Shown here piece after piece: positions 8,072 to 10,999 of a stretch of DNA of 10,999 bases. Below the pieces are notes generated by a model, which was not told the origin of the DNA, did not search any database, and worked only from the letters and a program-made list of their open reading frames with translations. The DNA comes from Lachnoclostridium sp. UBA933 (GTDB lineage Bacteria > Bacillota > Clostridia > Lachnospirales > Lachnospiraceae): the NCBI GenBank assembly GCA_002293545.1, contig DBDL01000080.1:14336-25334 (forward strand), written 5' to 3'. A program made the translations under genes and the position numbers. Within the stretch, counting starts at the first letter, position 1; each line of letters starts with the position of its first letter.

Positions 8072-8102
8072 TGAAAAAGTCCCCCTTTTGATTTATAATA
8101 TC

Positions 8103-8111
8103 ATTATACCA
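8103..8111 (-). promoter_or_regulatory. Extended -10 promoter for the chemoreceptor gene
   Basis: On the minus strand TGGTATAAT, a perfect extended -10 (TGnTATAAT), sits 32 bases before the GTG start. No good -35 is seen at the right distance, which is tolerated when TGn is present. It does not resemble a sigma-D motility promoter (no TAAA/GCCGATAA pair). A dyad and phased repeats overlap it. Confidence 0.6.
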
Positions 8112-8132
8112 TAAGATGGTACAAGTTGGTAT
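8107..8132. promoter_or_regulatory. Candidate operator: dyad plus 10-bp tandem repeats
   Basis: TACCAT-AAG-ATGGTA (8107-8121) is a perfect 6-bp inverted repeat overlapping the chemoreceptor -10 element. Its right arm belongs to two exact-tandem decamers, AAGATGGTAC (8113-8122) and AAGTTGGTAT (8123-8132). The core TGGTA/TACCA therefore starts at 8107, 8117 and 8127, exactly one helical turn apart. This arrangement fits a regulator bound on one face of the DNA across the promoter. No regulator gene is in the window. Confidence 0.45.
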
Positions 8133-8134
8133 GA

Positions 8135-8155
8135 TTTTTTACAAAATTCATGACG
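8135..8155 (+). repeat. Direct repeat copy 1 in the divergent region
   Basis: TTTTTT, five variable bases, ATTCATGACG. A second copy lies 115 bp downstream at 8250-8270; 17 of 21 positions agree and the last ten are identical. It lies between the chemoreceptor promoter and the sulfotransferase promoter. Confidence 0.5.
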
Positions 8156-8163
8156 AATTTTAA

Positions 8164-8192
8164 TTGACGCCGGATATAAATTTACGTACAAT
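8164..8192 (+). promoter_or_regulatory. Sigma-A-type promoter facing the sulfotransferase gene
   Basis: TTGACG (8164-8169), 17-base spacer, TACAAT (8187-8192): one mismatch from consensus in each hexamer with ideal spacing. Transcription would start near 8199 and give a leader of roughly 150 nt before the ATG at 8347. The leader is AT-rich, except for a G-rich patch GGGCGGGTGGG at 8303-8313. No riboswitch fold was recognised in it. Confidence 0.6.
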
Positions 8193-8249
8193 TTAAAGTA
8201 TAAATATCAATCAGAAAAAAAGAAAAGGAAATTGACTGCAAATTATAAA

Positions 8250-8270
8250 TTTTTTGACATATTCATGACG
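8250..8270 (+). repeat. Direct repeat copy 2 in the divergent region
   Basis: TTTTTT, GACAT, ATTCATGACG; partner of the copy at 8135-8155. Its T-run and spacer include TTGACA (8254-8259), a perfect -35 hexamer. If this is used as a second promoter, the matching -10 is poor: TCCTAT at 17 bases, or TATATA (8280-8285) at a too-long 20 bases. I therefore treat a second promoter only as a possibility. Confidence 0.45.
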
Positions 8271-8346
8271 CTGATTTCCTATATATTAATTTATAGCTTA
8301 TTGGGCGGGTGGGAAAAGACATATCAACAATAGGAGAGAGAACCGT

Positions 8347-10305
8347 ATGAAAAATATTTTACGTTCCGCTGCAAGAAGATTACCCAGACCAATAAAGAAT
8401 TCTATCAAATCATTTTTGGGGAAGAAAAAAAGTACAAGATTAGGAGTAATTGACGTACCGTTAGAACTCAGCAAAAGAAAATCTTTAAAAGTAAAATCAG
8501 ACATCAAAAAAGTTACGACACTGCCGCTTTTTTCTTATGAATGTGAACAGGAATTAGGCAGTATTTTTATGAAAGAATCCCATGTGTTTCCCGATATGCA
8601 AATCATCCGGAATCCCTACAAAAAAGCACCGCTGACTGCGTTGGTTTTTTTTCAAACCGATGTCGCATGCAAAGCCGGTTTTGTTGTTCACAGCGAATAT
8701 GAAGAAGATTGTATATCGGGGGAAGTATCCTCCTTCAATACGACGCATCGTCTTCCGGTATACGGGTTATATCCCGATTGTGAGAATAAAGTGACCGTGA
8801 AGCTTTGGAAAGAGGACGGAAGTCTGCTGGATGAAAAAGAAATATTGATCCAAACAGAAGCATTGCCGTCTTGTTTGGAAGGTGCGTTAAGAATTGAAAA
8901 GCGCACGGAGAAAACAGCATACGGTTTGATTTTTGTTTCAGGGAAAGCAATTCCTTTGCCGTATGCCTTTGATTCACACGGCATCATTCGGTATTATCTG
9001 GACTTCTCAACAAAGGGATACGGCTTGATCCCTCTTTCCGGGGGGCGGTACATTCTATTTGACCGCAAGTATTTATCCCCTACTTATCTGCTTCCGTATT
9101 CTTCACAAATATACGACATGGATCTTTGGGGACGTGTACATAAAGTGTTTTATCTGCCCAAAGGATGTCATCATGATGTTTGTGAAAAAGAACCGGGCGG
9201 AAATCTTATGCTGATTACAAATTCATTGGCAAAGCATGTCGGAGATGTCGTGATTGAAGTTGACCGGAATACGGGAGAAATTGTTGATCAATTGGATTTC
9301 CGATATGTCTTGGGAATGTCTTATCGGGATATGACCAGTTGGATTCATCTGAATACCGTATTGTTCCGTAAGGAAGAAAATGCTTTGTTTATATGTGCAA
9401 GGAATCTTCATTCGGTCTGTAAAGTGAATTGGAAAACGAAAAAGCTGATTTGGATTTTAGGTGATCCGAGATTTTGGAAGGATACCATCTATGAATCAAA
9501 GGTTCTGCGGCCGGTCGGAGAAATTCAATGGTTTTATCAGCCGCATTCTCCCTATTGGGCATCCGAGGATCAATTGGCGATTTTCGATAACCATTGGCAT
9601 TTAAGACGTCCGCTTCCGTATTTTGATGATGATCCAAACTCATACGTTAAGATTTTCAAAATAGATGAAGAACGGCGCACTGCCTCACTGGAGCACAGTT
9701 ACAAGGGCGTCAAGTCTAAAATCACCTCAAATCCAAGAGTAGTGAAAGAGAAAAACCGCATGTTTTCCATGGAAGGTTATTTGGAGCCGGAAATTGATGG
9801 TTACGGCGGAATGATATATGAATTTAATTACGAAACAGAGCAAGTGCTGAATCAATTTGCTATTCGTGACAAATTTTACCGGACCTATGAGCTGGCACCG
9901 GATTATGATAGCTTGAGCAGGGAAATGATTTTGGATGAAAATTATATTGCCGGATTTTTAAAAAAACCGAAATATACAGAAACAAGAGTGAAAATACCGG
10001 AACAGTCAATAACAGAGGAAGTGACGGCTGACGGCAAACAATCGGTATATTTTGAAATATCAGAGGATGTGCTATATATTGGGGCAAGGGATCACAATAT
10101 CAGGGGAGTGTATTTCGCGGGAAAGAACAATAACTATTTCAGGGATATGTCCAAACCGCCTCAAAAAGAACCGAAATTCCGGAATATATTTTATTTTGCT
10201 GCATTCCCTCTGCACATGATGAACCCGGATACTTATCAGATTGTGATTGATTATGAGGGGATACGCTATCATTCAGAGAAGTACGTGCAGATTGAGAATA
10301 GGTGA
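8347..10305 (+). CDS. Aryl-sulfate sulfotransferase (ASST family), no export signal seen
   Basis: 652 residues. ASST moves sulfate from one phenolic sulfate ester to another phenol through a sulfo-histidine, without PAPS. Residues 66-172 look like the N-terminal beta-sandwich (NPYKKAPLTALVFF; PVYGLYPDCENKVTV). The propeller follows, with CHHDV (His275/276), SWIHLN (His334), ARNLHS (Arg352) and QPHSPYW (His400), matching the His/His/Arg/His active-site set known for E. coli ASST; FDNHWH (413-418) is also typical. A further beta-rich region covers about 555-650. The N-terminus (1-30) is basic and amphipathic, with no hydrophobic signal peptide or lipobox, and the protein has nine cysteines, so a cytoplasmic or membrane-associated location is possible. 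ATG 8347 has AGGAG at 8332-8336. No dsb genes or sulfatases are adjacent. Substrate is unknown. Confidence 0.88.
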   Translation: MKNILRSAARRLPRPIKNSIKSFLGKKKSTRLGVIDVPLELSKRKSLKVKSDIKKVTTLPLFSYECEQELGSIFMKESHVFPDMQIIRNPYKKAPLTALVFFQTDVACKAGFVVHSEYEEDCISGEVSSFNTTHRLPVYGLYPDCENKVTVKLWKEDGSLLDEKEILIQTEALPSCLEGALRIEKRTEKTAYGLIFVSGKAIPLPYAFDSHGIIRYYLDFSTKGYGLIPLSGGRYILFDRKYLSPTYLLPYSSQIYDMDLWGRVHKVFYLPKGCHHDVCEKEPGGNLMLITNSLAKHVGDVVIEVDRNTGEIVDQLDFRYVLGMSYRDMTSWIHLNTVLFRKEENALFICARNLHSVCKVNWKTKKLIWILGDPRFWKDTIYESKVLRPVGEIQWFYQPHSPYWASEDQLAIFDNHWHLRRPLPYFDDDPNSYVKIFKIDEERRTASLEHSYKGVKSKITSNPRVVKEKNRMFSMEGYLEPEIDGYGGMIYEFNYETEQVLNQFAIRDKFYRTYELAPDYDSLSREMILDENYIAGFLKKPKYTETRVKIPEQSITEEVTADGKQSVYFEISEDVLYIGARDHNIRGVYFAGKNNNYFRDMSKPPQKEPKFRNIFYFAAFPLHMMNPDTYQIVIDYEGIRYHSEKYVQIENR

Positions 10306-10346
10306 TGTAGCAGAGATGAATATTTCATTATAAAGGAGGCGTTTTA

Positions 10347-10907
10347 ATGAAAATAATAGGTAAAGTATGTACATTAATATGTTGTGTTTCATTGGTTTTT
10401 ATACAAGGAAGTACCGTTTTTTCTTATGCATTATTTGGGAGTACACGTAAGTTATATGGAGGTATTAATAACAGATATTATTATATAGACTCATATATGC
10501 CTGAATACTATAAGGCTCGCTTTAAAAGAGCTTTTACAAATTGGTATAATACACCTACGAGCTTTAACTTTTCAAGCTCGACTTATGAAAAATCTGTGAT
10601 TGATTGCTATGTTTATAATAAAAATGACAATTCATATGGTCGTACATCGTTTGTAGTTCACGGGAGAATTATAAACGCAGCACCTACCGATGTATGGGAT
10701 TATGCATCGGTATACTTAAATACATATAATCTCAGCACGAATCAAAATGCTTTTAACAATGGTATTGCCGGTCATGAAATCGGTCATGCGATAGGGTTAG
10801 CTCATGTTAATAACAGAAATGTTTTAATGCACCCGTATGGTGATGAAGTCAATGTCACAACACCTCAGAATGATGAGGTGAATGGGGTGAATTATCTATA
10901 TAAGTAA
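10347..10907 (+). CDS. Secreted matrixin-type zinc metalloprotease
   Basis: 186 residues. Residues 1-28 form a signal peptide: basic start, hydrophobic core 7-20, likely cleavage after SYA (26-28). The mature part is a minimal metzincin: a matrixin-like start (NRYYYIDSYMPEYYKARFKRA, about 42-62, with W66), the zinc motif HEIGHAIGLAH (His143, Glu144 catalytic, His147, His153) and the Met-turn VLMHPYG (Met161). It has no PRCGVPD-type cysteine-switch prodomain, so it may be active on secretion. AAAGGAGG at 10332-10339 is seven bases before the ATG. It follows the sulfotransferase by 41 bases without a visible terminator, so read-through is possible. Sampled lines are roughly one third G+C against nearly one half in the sulfotransferase gene, a hint of transfer. 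The TAA stop is merged with the next gene's Shine-Dalgarno, tying the two together. Substrate is unknown. Confidence 0.87.
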   Translation: MKIIGKVCTLICCVSLVFIQGSTVFSYALFGSTRKLYGGINNRYYYIDSYMPEYYKARFKRAFTNWYNTPTSFNFSSSTYEKSVIDCYVYNKNDNSYGRTSFVVHGRIINAAPTDVWDYASVYLNTYNLSTNQNAFNNGIAGHEIGHAIGLAHVNNRNVLMHPYGDEVNVTTPQNDEVNGVNYLYK

Positions 10908-10920
10908 AGGAGGACTAGTT

Positions 10921-10999
10921 ATGAATAAGAAAGAAAAAGCTTTATTGGGAATGTTATTTCTAATTTTTGGAGTTCTGTTCACAGGTTGTATAAATAGTG
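10921..10999 (+). CDS. Putative lipoprotein, N-terminal fragment (runs off the window)
   Basis: ATG at 10921 is preceded by AAAGGAGG (10906-10913, seven-base spacing). The 26 visible residues read as a lipoprotein signal: charged MNKKEK, a hydrophobic core of about 14 residues, then the lipobox FTGC with Cys23 as lipidation site, followed by INS. Only 13 bases separate it from the metalloprotease, so the two are surely co-transcribed. The function cannot be told from the fragment; an inhibitor, substrate or surface partner of the protease are possibilities only. Confidence 0.75.
   Translation, partial: MNKKEKALLGMLFLIFGVLFTGCINS

Noticed and set aside
8244..8295. TATAAATT/AATTTATA inverted repeat in the divergent region
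   Set aside because: All A/T, with a 36-base spacer in very AT-rich DNA; expected by chance.
8303..8313. G-quadruplex in the sulfotransferase leader (GGGCGGGTGGG)
   Set aside because: Only three G-tracts are present and no fourth lies nearby, so a standard intramolecular quadruplex is not supported, though the patch is striking in an AT-rich leader.
10861..10880. CACCTCA/TGAGGTG inverted repeat as a terminator of the metalloprotease gene
   Set aside because: It lies inside the coding region and has no T-run; the downstream lipoprotein gene is clearly coupled.
1..10999. CRISPR array, tRNA, rRNA, insertion sequence or known riboswitch
   Set aside because: No regularly spaced repeats, no cloverleaf or rRNA-like sequence, no transposase and no recognised aptamer pattern on reading both strands.

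Overview
The window looks like a chromosomal segment of a spore-forming, motile, low-to-moderate G+C Firmicute of the class Clostridia, most likely a Lachnospiraceae-type gut bacterium. This rests on the YqfD-PhoH-YbeY gene order, purine-rich Shine-Dalgarno sequences, a Firmicute-type MurJ/SpoVB flippase and an aryl-sulfate sulfotransferase of the gut type. The family assignment is inferred from remembered protein families, not from a database search.

Left part (1-5127, plus strand): the 3' end of yqfD (sporulation) overlaps phoH by 17 nt, and phoH overlaps ybeY by 4 nt (GTGA), which is a tightly coupled housekeeping operon. After a 94-nt gap with a small dyad come a membrane-anchored DUF3048 (YerB-like) protein with a Pro/Thr linker and a SpoVB/MurJ-type lipid flippase. 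These two probably act at the cell envelope. The genes that commonly flank ybeY in Firmicutes (pgpH, dgkA, cdd, era) are missing here.

Middle part (5140-8071, minus strand): a methyl-accepting chemotaxis protein is followed by a broken tyrosine recombinase. The recombinase frame is intact over about 350 codons except for two TAA stops. One is in the linker after the N-terminal domain; the other sits exactly where the catalytic tyrosine should be. Between the two genes, starting at the chemoreceptor stop codon, lies a roughly 45-nt fragment that is clearly homologous to an internal piece of the recombinase, so it is a relic of a second copy.

Divergent regulatory region (8072-8346): this AT-rich stretch holds an extended -10 promoter for the chemoreceptor overlapped by a dyad and 10-bp-phased repeats, a good sigma-A-type promoter facing the sulfotransferase, and a spaced 21-bp direct repeat.

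Right part (8347-10999, plus strand): a 652-residue aryl-sulfate sulfotransferase with all expected active-site motifs but no visible export signal is followed by a visibly AT-richer pair: a small secreted matrixin-type zinc metalloprotease and the start of a lipoprotein gene. The pair may be acquired DNA. I did not find a clear multi-gene novel system. The most unusual items are the recombinase with its nucleophile codon turned into a stop, the recombinase relic fused to the chemoreceptor end, the patterned divergent promoter region and the protease-lipoprotein pair.
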